64,000 nucleotides of DNA. Origin: Lachnospiraceae bacterium (GTDB lineage Bacteria; Bacillota; Clostridia; Lachnospirales; Lachnospiraceae). This document shows, one piece after another, positions 9,401 to 16,474 of the stretch. Numbering within the stretch: the stretch's first letter is position 1; every line of letters begins with the position of its first letter. Position numbers and translations under genes: made by a program. The notes under the pieces were generated by a model. That model made no database searches and had not been told where the DNA came from. It worked only from the letters and a program-made list of their open reading frames with translations. The stretch is taken from positions 124,001 through 188,000 of the forward strand of contig JAGAYR010000009.1 of NCBI GenBank assembly GCA_017940415.1, given 5' to 3'.

Positions 9401-10258
9401 AAGGTAGAGATTCCCGAGTTCAAGGCTTCCGAAGTATACGTATGCAAGAATAAGGTAGCTAAGCCCACCGTATTCATCCCCGTATTCCCCGGAACCAACT
9501 GTGAGTATGATTCCGCTAAGGCATTTGAAAGAGCAGGCGCTAACGCGGATGTACGCGTATTCAGAAACCTTACCGCAGAGGATATCAGAGAGTCCGTTGC
9601 CGAGTTTAAGAAGGCAATCTCACAGGCTCAGATGATCATGTTCCCCGGCGGATTCTCCGCAGGTGATGAGCCCGACGGTTCCGCTAAGTTCTTCGCAACC
9701 GCTTTCAGGAACGCATCCATCAAGGAAGCTGTTGAAGAAATGCTTGATAAGAGAGACGGACTCGTCCTCGGTATCTGTAACGGATTCCAGGCTATCATCA
9801 AGCTGGGACTTGTACCCAACGGTAAGATAACCGGTCAGACCGCAGATTCACCTACACTGACCTTTAACACCATCGGCAGACATATCTCCAAGATGGCTTA
9901 TATCAAGGTTGTATCCGACAAGAGCCCCTGGCTGCAGGAAGCAGGACTCGGTAATGTATATGCAAACCCTGCATCCCACGGCGAAGGCCGCTTCATAGCA
10001 CCCGAGAACGTTCTTGATGATCTGTTTAAGAATGGACAGATCGCAACCGTTTACTCAGATCCCGAAGGCAATACTTCAATGGATGAGTATTACAACATCA
10101 ACGGTTCCTTCAGATGCGTAGAAGGTATCACATCGCCCGACGGAAGAGTACTCGGTAAGATGTGTCACTCGGAGCGTATCGGAAACGGCGTAGCGATCAA
10201 CATCTACGGAGAGCAGGATCTTAAGATCTTCGAATCCGGTGTTAAGTACTTCAAATAA
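6464..10258 (+). CDS. purL: Phosphoribosylformylglycinamidine synthase, single-chain large form
   Basis: Fourth step of purine synthesis: converts FGAR plus glutamine and ATP to FGAM in the cytoplasm. At 1264 residues this is the fused form in which the PurS-like N-terminal domain, the two AIRS-type synthetase halves and the glutaminase are on one chain. Visible motifs: KNETHNHPTEIEPFGGAATC in the first synthetase half, SIGGKDSMSGTF in the second, and a C-terminal class I glutamine amidotransferase with the nucleophile elbow GICNGF (Cys1105) and the histidine motif SHGEGRF (His1172). ATG 6464 follows AAGGAT. No other pur genes lie nearby, so it is expressed as a unit of its own or with queH. 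Confidence 0.97.
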   Translation: MSVRRVYVEKKKPYAVQAKHLRHDVRNFLGIKIDDMRVFIRYDSENISDATFETACKTVFSEPPVDDIYQEKLPLDEGTRAFSVEFLPGQFDQRADSAVQCIKFLNENEDPIIQTAVVYAVIGNITDDEFNRIKGYLINPVDSREAGLDKPDTLVVNYPEPEDVKTFDGFADSPEAELKKLYDSLGLAMTFKDFLHIQNYFKNDEHRDPTVTEIRVLDTYWSDHCRHTTFSTELTGVKFDDGAYKAAFEKSFEEYMNTRKDLFADRPDKFSCLMDLGTIAAKRLRKEGKLEDEEKSDEINACSIVVPVEIEKDGKKETEEWLVFFKNETHNHPTEIEPFGGAATCLGGAIRDPLSGRGYVYQAMRVTGAADPTKPVSETLPGKLPQKKLVRTAASGYSSYGNQIGLATGYVKEVYHPDYVAKRMEIGAVMGAAPRKNVIRENSDPGDIIILLGGRTGRDGIGGATGSSKAHNVKSIDTCGAEVQKGNAPTERKIQRLFRRPEVTKLIKKCNDFGAGGVSVAIGELADGLVVNMDKVPKKYAGLDGTELAISESQERMAVVVAPKDVQEFLKYAGEENLEAVEVAVVTEEPRLVLQWRGKDVVNIARAFLDTNGAHQETQVEVESPSADSYFDKYALDNVAEDVKNKDYSKALIDTLSDLNECSQKGLVEMFDSSIGAGSVVMPYGGKYQLTETQAMIAKLPVLEGKTDTVTMMSYGFDPFLSSWSPYHGAIYAVTESLARIAANGGDVSKVRLTFQEYFRRMDERPTRWSQPFAALLGSFDAQIGYGLPSIGGKDSMSGTFGDIDVPPTLVSFAVDISSLKTVITPELKAAGNKLVLFKIKKDKDFKPEYAQVLKLYDAVYKLISDKAVVSAYALDSKGLAVAVAKMGMGCGLGAKIESSVSDKEVFGNGLGNIVAEIPADKISAVSALLGADEYEVVGEVISSGFEYADAKVSYDDLKKAWTGTLESVFHSVSSDEKDKVEIPEFKASEVYVCKNKVAKPTVFIPVFPGTNCEYDSAKAFERAGANADVRVFRNLTAEDIRESVAEFKKAISQAQMIMFPGGFSAGDEPDGSAKFFATAFRNASIKEAVEEMLDKRDGLVLGICNGFQAIIKLGLVPNGKITGQTADSPTLTFNTIGRHISKMAYIKVVSDKSPWLQEAGLGNVYANPASHGEGRFIAPENVLDDLFKNGQIATVYSDPEGNTSMDEYYNINGSFRCVEGITSPDGRVLGKMCHSERIGNGVAINIYGEQDLKIFESGVKYFK

Positions 10259-10268
10259 TTAACGATAA

Positions 10269-10293
10269 GCGGGCCGATATTTCATCGGCCCGC
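10269..10293 (+). terminator. Strong hairpin after purL, lacking a T run
   Basis: Perfect 10-bp GC-rich stem GCGGGCCGAT / ATCGGCCCGC with a 5-base loop. It is followed by ATTCACTT, not a T tract, and then by the queH start 8 bases later. It could be a weak terminator, an mRNA-stabilising end or a barrier in the queH leader. Confidence 0.5.
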
Positions 10294-10301
10294 ATTCACT
10301 T

Positions 10302-10949
10302 ATGAACAAGATAAACTATGACAATCTGATGGAGAAGATACTTTCGGAGAATGCCGGACGCGTTCTCCTTCATTCATGCTGCGCTCCATGTTCAAGTACA
10401 TGCATCGAAAGGCTCTGTGACAGATGTGATGTCACGGTTTATTACTACAATCCCAACATAGGCGAAGAAGCCGAGTATCTTAAGAGAAAAGAAGAACAGA
10501 TAAGGCTCATTAACGCGTACAACGCAGAGAAAAAAGGAAAGTTCGAGATTAAGATCTTAGACGCAGACTACGATCCGGATTCTTTTTACAGAATGGCTAA
10601 GGGGCTTGAGACATGTCCCGAGCGCGGAGAAAGATGCCATAAGTGTTACGAACTCAGAATGCGAAAGACGGCCGAGGCTGCACTGACTGCAGGAGGGTTT
10701 GATTATTTTGCCACAACACTGACTCTTTCGCCTCTTAAGGATTCCGAAGCCATAAACCGCATCGGCCTTAAGATAGAAGAGGATACGGGGATGAAGTATC
10801 TTCCTTCGGATTTTAAGAAGAGAAACGGATTCCTGCGATCGATAGAATTGTCCAAGCAGTATGACCTTTACAGACAGGATTACTGCGGATGTGTTTATTC
10901 AAAAGCTTCAAGGAGCTGCGCTAAATGCGGAAATTGCGATGAAGAATAG
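10302..10949 (+). CDS. queH: Epoxyqueuosine reductase QueH
   Basis: Last step of queuosine tRNA modification: reduces epoxyqueuosine to queuosine at position 34 of GUN-anticodon tRNAs. The 215-residue protein carries the conserved cysteine pairs HSCCAPCSS near residue 25 and DYCGCVYS near the C-terminus, plus further Cys motifs (CPERGERCHKCYELR) typical of the former DUF208 family, which bind an Fe-S cluster. The Gmd-like or QueG type is not present. The start at 10302 has no Shine-Dalgarno sequence; the purL hairpin ends 8 bases before it. Confidence 0.93.
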   Translation: MNKINYDNLMEKILSENAGRVLLHSCCAPCSSTCIERLCDRCDVTVYYYNPNIGEEAEYLKRKEEQIRLINAYNAEKKGKFEIKILDADYDPDSFYRMAKGLETCPERGERCHKCYELRMRKTAEAALTAGGFDYFATTLTLSPLKDSEAINRIGLKIEEDTGMKYLPSDFKKRNGFLRSIELSKQYDLYRQDYCGCVYSKASRSCAKCGNCDEE

Positions 10950-10962
10950 TTTTATGTATAAT
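10934..10962 (+). promoter_or_regulatory. SigA-type promoter of the 11011 gene
   Basis: TTGCGA (10934-10939), a 17-base spacer and perfect TATAAT (10957-10962), overlapping the end of queH. Expected leader is about 42 bases. Confidence 0.7.
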
Positions 10963-11010
10963 CTTTATTAATGTGTTTGACTGTACACTTCAGATTGAAA
11001 GGAACAAATT

Positions 11011-11634
11011 ATGAATTGTCCCAATTGTGGTGCCGGTTTAAAAATACAAAGCAATAAAGCCGTATGTGAATATTGCGGATATGAAGAACCGCTTCCCGGA
11101 GTTCAGAATACCGGAAACGATGATTTCTTCAACATGGTGGTTTTCAATGAAACTCCCACAGGCGAAGATATTACTTTGTCCGTTCCCGATTATAATATCG
11201 GCTTTATCATAAGAGCGGGTGAAGCTGTTGCCAAGGACATACCCGCAGGTGAACACACCATCGTGGTAACATGCATGGGAATGACGGAATACAGATCCGT
11301 ATATATCCCCGATGACGGAAGAGCGGTCAAAGTATATGTAAGCCGTGCTCCCATGGGTATCCGTATAAGAGTAGTAAACCCCGGTGAGGGAAACAGCCCG
11401 TATGACGCTTCCAGAGCCGAGAGACAGGAAAAGTTTATTCCCGTTCTGGCACTTATCTTCAGTATTCTGATTCCGCTGGTGGGATTGATACTTGCCATTG
11501 TGGATGTAACCAACTGCCGAAGAGAAAACAGAAAACCTGTCGGATTAACAATGGCTGCCATAGCAATATCAATATTCAGAATGTTCCTGATGATTGTACT
11601 CTACGGATTTATGGCCGTGGCTCAGATGAGATGA
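11011..11634 (+). CDS. Zinc-ribbon membrane protein of unknown function
   Basis: The 207-residue protein begins with a rubredoxin-like zinc ribbon (Cys3, Cys6 in NCPNCG and two more in CEYCGY). A beta-rich cytoplasmic middle domain follows, then two C-terminal membrane helices (FIPVLALIFSILIPLVGLIL and MAAIAISIFRMFLMIVLYGF). This layout matches many Clostridia proteins that anchor a zinc ribbon to the membrane; the role is not established. AAAGGAA precedes the ATG. It has its own promoter and probably runs into argS, whose start is 41 bases on. Confidence 0.8.
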   Translation: MNCPNCGAGLKIQSNKAVCEYCGYEEPLPGVQNTGNDDFFNMVVFNETPTGEDITLSVPDYNIGFIIRAGEAVAKDIPAGEHTIVVTCMGMTEYRSVYIPDDGRAVKVYVSRAPMGIRIRVVNPGEGNSPYDASRAERQEKFIPVLALIFSILIPLVGLILAIVDVTNCRRENRKPVGLTMAAIAISIFRMFLMIVLYGFMAVAQMR

Positions 11635-11674
11635 TAACAGCAGGAGCTGTTATATATAGTATTTGGAGAGAATT

Positions 11675-13438
11675 ATGAAAAAATTACTTGAACTTTTAAC
11701 CGAAGAAGTTGGCTCTGCTTTTGAAAAGGCCGGATACAAGAAAGAAGCGGGAAGGGTGTCGGTATCAAACCGTCCCGACCTGTGTGAATATCAGTGCAAC
11801 GGCGCCATGGCTCTTGCAAAAGAATGCAAGTGTGCTCCCAAGATGATCGCCGATGCCGTAGTGGAAGTTCTCAAGGACAGTACTGTTTTCGAATCAGTGG
11901 AAGCTGTAATGCCCGGATTCATCAACATGAATATCAGCTCAGACTTCCTTGCTAAATATGTTGCCGAGATGGCAGAGGATGCAAAATACGGCGTAGAGCT
12001 TCCCAAGTCCAAGACCATTATCGTAGACTACGGCGGGCCCAATATAGCCAAGGCTCTTCATGTAGGACACCTTCGTCCCGCAATCATCGGAGAGAGCATC
12101 AAGCGTATCCTCAAGTATATGGGACATAACGTTATCGGTGACGTTCATATGGGAGACTGGGGTAAGCCCATGGGGCTTGTTATGACGGAGATTCAGTGCC
12201 GCCAGCCCGATCTTCCTTATTTTGACGAAAGCTATACCGGAGAATATCCCAAGGAGCCTCCTTTTACCGTAAAGGATCTTGAGGAGATTTATCCCACCGC
12301 ATCTGCAAAGAGTAAAGAAGATCCCGATTACAATGCACGTGCACTTGAAGCGACTCTCAAACTTCAGAGCGGTGTTCGCGGATATCGTGCGCTCTGGGAG
12401 CATATCATTGATGTATCCGTTAATGACATGAAGCGTATCTATGAAAAGCTCCATGTTGATTTTGATCTGTGGAACGGCGAGAGTACCGTACAGTACCTCA
12501 TCCCCGACATGGTCAGGGAGATGAAAGAAAGCGGCGTTGCTTATGAAAGCGACGGTGCCATTGTTATCGATGTAAAAAAAGATACCGATACCAAGGAAAT
12601 TCCTCCCTGCATCGTTCTTAAATCCGACGGAGCAAGCCTTTACAACACCACGGATCTTGCAACCATCAAAGAGCGTGTTGCAAAGTACGATCCCGCTCAG
12701 ATGATCTATATAACCGATAAGCGTCAGGATCTGTATTTCGAGCAGGTATTCAGAGCTGCTGTTAAGGCAGGTCTTGTTTCCGATAAGGTAACTCTTTCAC
12801 ATATCGGATTCGGTACCATGAACGGCAAGGACGGCAAGCCTTTCAAGACCCGTGACGGCGGAGTTATGCGCCTTGAAGATCTCATCGGAGATATCCAGAA
12901 TGAGATGTATAACAAGATCAAAGAGAACAAAGATATCGACGATGCTGAGGCAAGACAGACTGCAGACATCGTAGGTCTTTCCGCACTCCTTTACGGAGAC
13001 CTCTCTAATCAGGCCGTTAAGGACTATATCTTCGATATGGAGAGATTTATATCTTTCGAAGGAAATACCGGTCCCTACATCCTTTATACCATCGTACGTA
13101 TCAAGTCCATCATTGTAAAATATCAGGCACAGGGAGGCAACCTCTCAGGCCTTAAGATCGGTGTGCCCGTAAATAATTCCGAGAAAGACCTTATGAAGGC
13201 GTTATCGTCCTTCTCACAGGTAATGGAGGGCGCAGAGGCAGAACTTGCACCTCACAGGATCTGTGCATTCATTTACGACCTTGCAAACGCACTTAACTCT
13301 TTCTATCACGAGACCAAGATTTTGTCAGAAGAAGATGAAGTTAAAAAGGGAGAGTATATCGCTCTTATCAACTTCACAAAGGATATGCTGGAGACATGTA
13401 TCGACATGTTAGGATTCTCCGCACCGGATAGAATGTAA
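11675..13438 (+). CDS. argS: Arginyl-tRNA synthetase
   Basis: Charges tRNA-Arg with arginine, class I synthetase. The 587-residue chain shows the N-terminal Arg_S additional domain, the HIGH-type signature ALHVGHLRPAIIGE near residue 128, the core Rossmann fold (VIGDVHMGDWGKPMG) and a C-terminal DALR anticodon-binding domain with a typical end (LGFSAPDRM). No KMSKS loop is clearly visible, as is usual in many ArgS. ATG 11675 is chosen because TTGGAGAG is correctly placed; a TTG at 11663 would sit inside it. A short ATAACAGC/GCTGTTAT hairpin (11634-11653) precedes it, too short to be a T-box. Confidence 0.96.
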   Translation: MKKLLELLTEEVGSAFEKAGYKKEAGRVSVSNRPDLCEYQCNGAMALAKECKCAPKMIADAVVEVLKDSTVFESVEAVMPGFINMNISSDFLAKYVAEMAEDAKYGVELPKSKTIIVDYGGPNIAKALHVGHLRPAIIGESIKRILKYMGHNVIGDVHMGDWGKPMGLVMTEIQCRQPDLPYFDESYTGEYPKEPPFTVKDLEEIYPTASAKSKEDPDYNARALEATLKLQSGVRGYRALWEHIIDVSVNDMKRIYEKLHVDFDLWNGESTVQYLIPDMVREMKESGVAYESDGAIVIDVKKDTDTKEIPPCIVLKSDGASLYNTTDLATIKERVAKYDPAQMIYITDKRQDLYFEQVFRAAVKAGLVSDKVTLSHIGFGTMNGKDGKPFKTRDGGVMRLEDLIGDIQNEMYNKIKENKDIDDAEARQTADIVGLSALLYGDLSNQAVKDYIFDMERFISFEGNTGPYILYTIVRIKSIIVKYQAQGGNLSGLKIGVPVNNSEKDLMKALSSFSQVMEGAEAELAPHRICAFIYDLANALNSFYHETKILSEEDEVKKGEYIALINFTKDMLETCIDMLGFSAPDRM

Positions 13439-13510
13439 TGTGACAGTTGGGGACGCTACTATTTTGTCATCGAATACTGATGACAAAATAGTAGCGTCCC
13501 CACTGTCACA
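13439..13510. repeat. Long palindromic intergenic repeat (GGGGACGC family), copy 1
   Basis: A 72-base near-perfect inverted repeat right after the argS stop. The left arm starts TGTGACAGTTGGGGACGC and the arms are about 32 bases with one extra T, around a 7-base centre. The same design recurs at 56711-56782, so it is a repeat family rather than a gene-specific terminator. It may also end argS transcription. Confidence 0.85.
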
Positions 13511-13574
13511 AATCCGCATGAATACTGCACTTTTTGGACACAAAAAATTTTTTGAAAAAAAGTGAATTTTTTTG

Positions 13575-13603
13575 TTGACAAGTAGCTATCTAACATGTAG
13601 AAT
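13575..13603 (+). promoter_or_regulatory. SigA-type promoter of the tRNA Val-Met-Thr operon
   Basis: Perfect TTGACA (13575-13580), exactly 17 bases, then TAGAAT (13598-13603), with an AT-rich upstream tract resembling an UP element. Strong promoter expected for stable RNA. Confidence 0.9.
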
Positions 13604-13640
13604 AGCCTTTGTCGGTCGGCGAGATAGCCGAGCACAAAAT

Positions 13641-13713
13641 GGAATCTTAGCTCAGCTGGGAGAGCATCTGCCTTACAAGCAGAGGGTCATAGGTTCGAGC
13701 CCTATAGGTTCCA
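13641..13713 (+). tRNA. tRNA-Val (anticodon TAC)
   Basis: A 73-base cloverleaf: acceptor GGAATCT with AGGTTCC, anticodon loop CTTACAA and T loop TTCGAGC. Discriminator A; CCA not encoded. Confidence 0.95.
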
Positions 13714-13721
13714 TTTTTTAT

Positions 13722-13795
13722 GGCGAGGTAGCTCAGTTGGCTAGAGCACGCGGTTCATACCCGCGGTGTCGAGAGTTCGAATCTCCCCCTCGCTA
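13722..13795 (+). tRNA. tRNA-Met (anticodon CAT), elongator-type
   Basis: A 74-base cloverleaf with anticodon stem CGCGG/CCGCG around TTCATAC and T loop TTCGAAT. The first acceptor pair is a G-U wobble. The anticodon stem lacks the three G-C pairs GGG/CCC of an initiator, so it is an elongator; it could alternatively be the CAU tRNA-Ile that is later modified. CCA not encoded. Confidence 0.88.
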
Positions 13796-13796
13796 C

Positions 13797-13869
13797 GCTG
13801 ATGTGGCTCAGTCGGTAGAGCGTCGCCTTGGTAAGGCGGAGGTCACCAGTTCGATTCTGGTCATCAGCT
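13797..13869 (+). tRNA. tRNA-Thr (anticodon GGT)
   Basis: A 73-base cloverleaf: acceptor GCTGATG with CATCAGC, anticodon loop TTGGTAA and T loop TTCGATT. Only one base separates it from tRNA-Met. Discriminator T; CCA not encoded. Confidence 0.94.
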
Positions 13870-13873
13870 CGTT

Positions 13874-13913
13874 CCCGAAACCTTGATGAATACAGGGTTT
13901 CGGGATTTTTTTT
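13874..13913 (+). terminator. Terminator of the tRNA operon
   Basis: Stem CCCGAAACC / GGTTTCGGG with a 13-base loop and eight T after one A. An almost identical terminator stands at 15236-15268. Confidence 0.93.
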
Positions 13914-13953
13914 ATTCTTCAATTCTATCATCTAATATTCCATTATTTTGTAA

Positions 13954-14205
13954 ATTCCTTTTAACAGTATTGTTTCAATCGGAACTGTGGCAAGTGGTAT
14001 TCATAAACTTGAAAATCGTCCGCTATTTGAAAAAGGTCTGTTCAAGATGGTCGAGTTGCTTTATCCACATACGGTTATTACATATGGATCAGCCAATTAT
14101 AGATGTTTTAAAGAATTAGAAAGCAGTGGAATAAATGTAGTTTCATTCCAAAGTAGTACAAGTAAAGCATATTCATCACAGAAAGGAGGTAAAGAAGATG
14201 AGTAA
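13954..14205 (+). pseudogene. C-terminal remnant of a DUF4417-type gene
   Basis: An open frame of about 84 codons whose translation (VASGIHKLENRPLFEKG, later VITYGSANYRCF) matches, from memory, the C-terminal part of DUF4417 proteins, which are common in mobile elements and usually over 200 residues. A stop codon at 13951-13953 and the tRNA operon terminator lie where the N-terminal half should be, so the gene is truncated at its 5' end. Its stop overlaps the ATG of the next gene by 8 bases, showing that the intact version was translationally coupled to it. A functional short product from the GTG at 13987 cannot be excluded. Confidence 0.65.
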
Positions 14206-14773
14206 ACCAAGCAGCGGGCACTTTCACGGGACGACAGGAAGTGTTTTGTCACAATTATCCATCTCTCGGGATGCTATGTATAATGCTCCGGAAAACAATG
14301 GTATAATCGAGAAGAATAAGAAAAAGGATATCGACAGGCGGGAGCATCCGACAAAATATCGGCAATTGAGTTCCAAAAAACTCAAGCAGTTCCGCGATAA
14401 AGTAGATAACAGAACAATAACGAAGAAAGAATACAAAAGGCTTGATTGGCAGAAACGCTTAACCCTACGTCGAAATCAAGCCATAAAAAATTTTTGGAAA
14501 GATGAGCGTAAACGTTTAAAGAAAGGATTGCCCACCACACGTAATTGGAGCGCTGAGCAACGAAAGGCAATACTATCGGGTAAACGTCCAAAATATAACG
14601 GAAAAACAATGGCTAGTCATCATACATATAGCGTTTCCAAATATCCTCATCTGTCAAATCGCAAGGAACTGATTTACCCGGTTACTTTTCATGAACATAT
14701 TTACGGATGGCATGGTGGAAATTCTAGGAATAGTCTCCCCGGTGTGCCAATCAAGTATATAAAAGATTTTTAG
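14198..14773 (+). CDS. Putative His-Me finger (HNH/EndoVII-like) nuclease toxin
   Basis: A strongly basic 191-residue protein. The C-terminal 75 residues resemble toxin domains of the HNH/endonuclease VII group: a tandem HH at 141-142 followed by TYSVSKYPHL, then VTFHEH (to His167) and WHGGN (His172), a spacing suited to a metal-binding His-Me finger. The N-terminus (KPSSGHFHGTTGS) and central Lys/Arg-rich helix (about 40-110) are not recognised. GGAGG precedes the ATG. It follows the DUF4417 remnant with an 8-base overlap and precedes an acidic small protein by 11 bases, the usual toxin-immunity arrangement. No secretion signal is visible. Nuclease activity is inferred from motifs only. Confidence 0.6.
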   Translation: MSKPSSGHFHGTTGSVLSQLSISRDAMYNAPENNGIIEKNKKKDIDRREHPTKYRQLSSKKLKQFRDKVDNRTITKKEYKRLDWQKRLTLRRNQAIKNFWKDERKRLKKGLPTTRNWSAEQRKAILSGKRPKYNGKTMASHHTYSVSKYPHLSNRKELIYPVTFHEHIYGWHGGNSRNSLPGVPIKYIKDF

Positions 14774-14784
14774 GAGGAAGGATT

Positions 14785-15144
14785 ATGAATAGTGTAATGG
14801 AAGATAGAATCGGGTTGGTTATAAAATCCGCGGATTCTACAGCTAAGCTTATATCAATTATCCGAAAATATAACCCTGTTTCCATGGCGGAAATAAAAAA
14901 ATCCATAGAACACGGTGATTTTGTGTTTGATTGTGATTATACGAGCGATTCGGGTATTAGAAAAGTTCGCCGGTGTTATGATGAACTTGTAAAAGCCGGC
15001 GCAATTGTGGAAATCTATGAGGATGGTGATCTTACAACACGTGAGTTTATTTCGAATCTTATCGATACATACCAGGAAATTGAAGAAGAAACTCAGGAAA
15101 TGATCGATGTTGAAGTTGCTGCCGAGGGAGGAGACGAAGAATAA
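14785..15144 (+). CDS. Acidic small protein, putative immunity/antitoxin partner
   Basis: A 119-residue, highly acidic soluble protein (Asp/Glu-rich tail EIEEETQEM and AAEGGDEE). The centre (IISIIRKYNPVSMAEIKKSIEHG ... LVKAGAIVEIYEDG, quoted in parts) has an alpha/beta pattern reminiscent of the ribosomal L7/L12-like fold found in some immunity proteins; this is a weak resemblance. It lies 11 bases after the basic nuclease-like gene, with AGGAGG at the start, so the two are co-translated. The opposite charges fit a neutralising complex. Role inferred from context. Confidence 0.5.
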   Translation: MNSVMEDRIGLVIKSADSTAKLISIIRKYNPVSMAEIKKSIEHGDFVFDCDYTSDSGIRKVRRCYDELVKAGAIVEIYEDGDLTTREFISNLIDTYQEIEEETQEMIDVEVAAEGGDEE

Positions 15145-15235
15145 TTAACCCTTTTTCCTGTTTCCTCCTAGGCGACTAGGGGCTTGGGGTTTGTTTTGGT
15201 GCTTAACTTGGTGATACAAATATTAAATCTCTGTT

Positions 15236-15268
15236 CCCGAAACCTGAATGGTTTCGGGATTTTTTTTA
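15236..15268 (+). terminator. Terminator after the toxin/immunity-like cassette, near copy of the tRNA operon terminator
   Basis: Stem CCCGAAACC / GGTTTCGGG with a short loop and eight T. It shares GTTCCCGAAACCT and GGTTTCGGGA plus the T run and ATT with 13871-13916. Between 15145 and 15232 nothing else is recognisable. Confidence 0.9.
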
Positions 15269-15276
15269 TTTCATGA

Positions 15277-15282
15277 TATAAT
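15277..15282 (+). promoter_or_regulatory. -10 element candidate for the diguanylate cyclase gene
   Basis: Perfect TATAAT directly after the terminator; no convincing -35 at 16-18 bases. Expected start is about 20 bases before the ATG at 15311. Confidence 0.4.
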
Positions 15283-15310
15283 CTGAATATCTATATCCGG
15301 GGGGATACAT

Positions 15311-16447
15311 ATGAATTCAGAAATTATAATCATTAATCTAATGTCGCTCTTATATGTCGTGGTGATGATAGTCGGATGCTTTCAGGTTCCTGAAGAAGCC
15401 AAGACGAAAACCAGACATTTCATAATATGCCTTTGGGTTACGCTTATAGGACTTGCCTTAGAGACAGCAGCGGACTTGCTTGAAGGACAAACTGATAAAA
15501 CAGGTCTTCTTATGGCGTGTAATTTTTTTCCCTTATGGATTCTTGATATTTTAACTTATTATTATTCCCTTTATATACGTGATCTGATCGCAGACAAAAC
15601 GAATAAGTATAAGAAGTTTACTTCCATCCTTATGGGGATGAGTGTGGCTGATTTCATCTTTGTTGCGGTTATATTTTTCTCGGGACATCTTTTTACCATT
15701 GAGAACGGATACTTCGCAGCAGGCAGTTTAATGCAGCTAAGAATGATTCTCCCCGGAATTATCCTTCTCTGTTTGTTTGTATTCTTTATTATTCATTACA
15801 AGCTTATAGGAATTAAGAGTTTTTGGCTTACCATTCTTTTTATGGGAATTCCGACGGGAATGACATTGATCAACGTCGTATATGCGAAAAGCAGATTCAC
15901 ATATTCGGCAACGGCAGCTTCGATGTTTGTGGTATACGTAGTATTGCAGTCGCGGGTTATGGTTGATGCGGATGTCAGATCGCAGGTATTAAACCGGAAA
16001 TCCATCAGCGATTCTCTTACCGGACTTAAAAACAGAAGAGGATATCAGAATGTAATCGACAGTCTGAAGGATGATGAAAGAGTCGGGGCTGTATTTTGCG
16101 ACGCGAACGGTCTTAAAGCTATTAATGATAACGCCGGACACCAGGCGGGAGATGAGTTTATCAAAAAGATCGCAGGTATTTTGAAGGATGCTTTTTCTGA
16201 CGGAGAAATATGCAGGATCAGCGGAGACGAATTCGTAGTCATCTTAACCGGGGTTGATGAAGCTGAAATTTCCGTCAGGATGAATAATTTCGGTGAAGTC
16301 CTTTTTAAGGAAGGCAGAATAGCTTCTTACGGTTATGAGATCGGAGACGGTAAGGACATCCTTGAACTGGTAAGATCGGCTGAAAAAAAGATGTATGCCG
16401 ACAAGGAAAAATACTATAAGGAAACCGGAAAAGACCGAAGAAAATAG
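15311..16447 (+). CDS. Membrane-bound GGDEF-domain diguanylate cyclase
   Basis: Probably makes cyclic di-GMP from two GTP. The 378-residue protein starts with about seven membrane helices (residues 1-215) and ends in a GGDEF domain (about 225-375). The signature reads SGDEF at 304-308, a variant tolerated in active enzymes, with the metal/GTP-binding block FCDANGLKAINDN about 50 residues earlier. The inhibitory I-site RxxD that normally sits five residues before the signature is absent (sequence DGEICRI), so product inhibition is not expected. GGGGGGAT precedes the ATG. The membrane domain is probably the sensor; its ligand is unknown. Confidence 0.88.
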   Translation: MNSEIIIINLMSLLYVVVMIVGCFQVPEEAKTKTRHFIICLWVTLIGLALETAADLLEGQTDKTGLLMACNFFPLWILDILTYYYSLYIRDLIADKTNKYKKFTSILMGMSVADFIFVAVIFFSGHLFTIENGYFAAGSLMQLRMILPGIILLCLFVFFIIHYKLIGIKSFWLTILFMGIPTGMTLINVVYAKSRFTYSATAASMFVVYVVLQSRVMVDADVRSQVLNRKSISDSLTGLKNRRGYQNVIDSLKDDERVGAVFCDANGLKAINDNAGHQAGDEFIKKIAGILKDAFSDGEICRISGDEFVVILTGVDEAEISVRMNNFGEVLFKEGRIASYGYEIGDGKDILELVRSAEKKMYADKEKYYKETGKDRRK

Positions 16448-16474
16448 TGTGTTGTTATTTGGAGTTTCGAAGCA

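Noticed and set aside
11635-11674. T-box leader for argS
   Set aside because: Only 40 bases with a simple 8-bp hairpin; no specifier stem or T-box core.
16211-16240. SGDEF read as an inactive cyclase signature
   Set aside because: Ser in the first position occurs in active diguanylate cyclases; the metal-binding Asp and Glu are intact.
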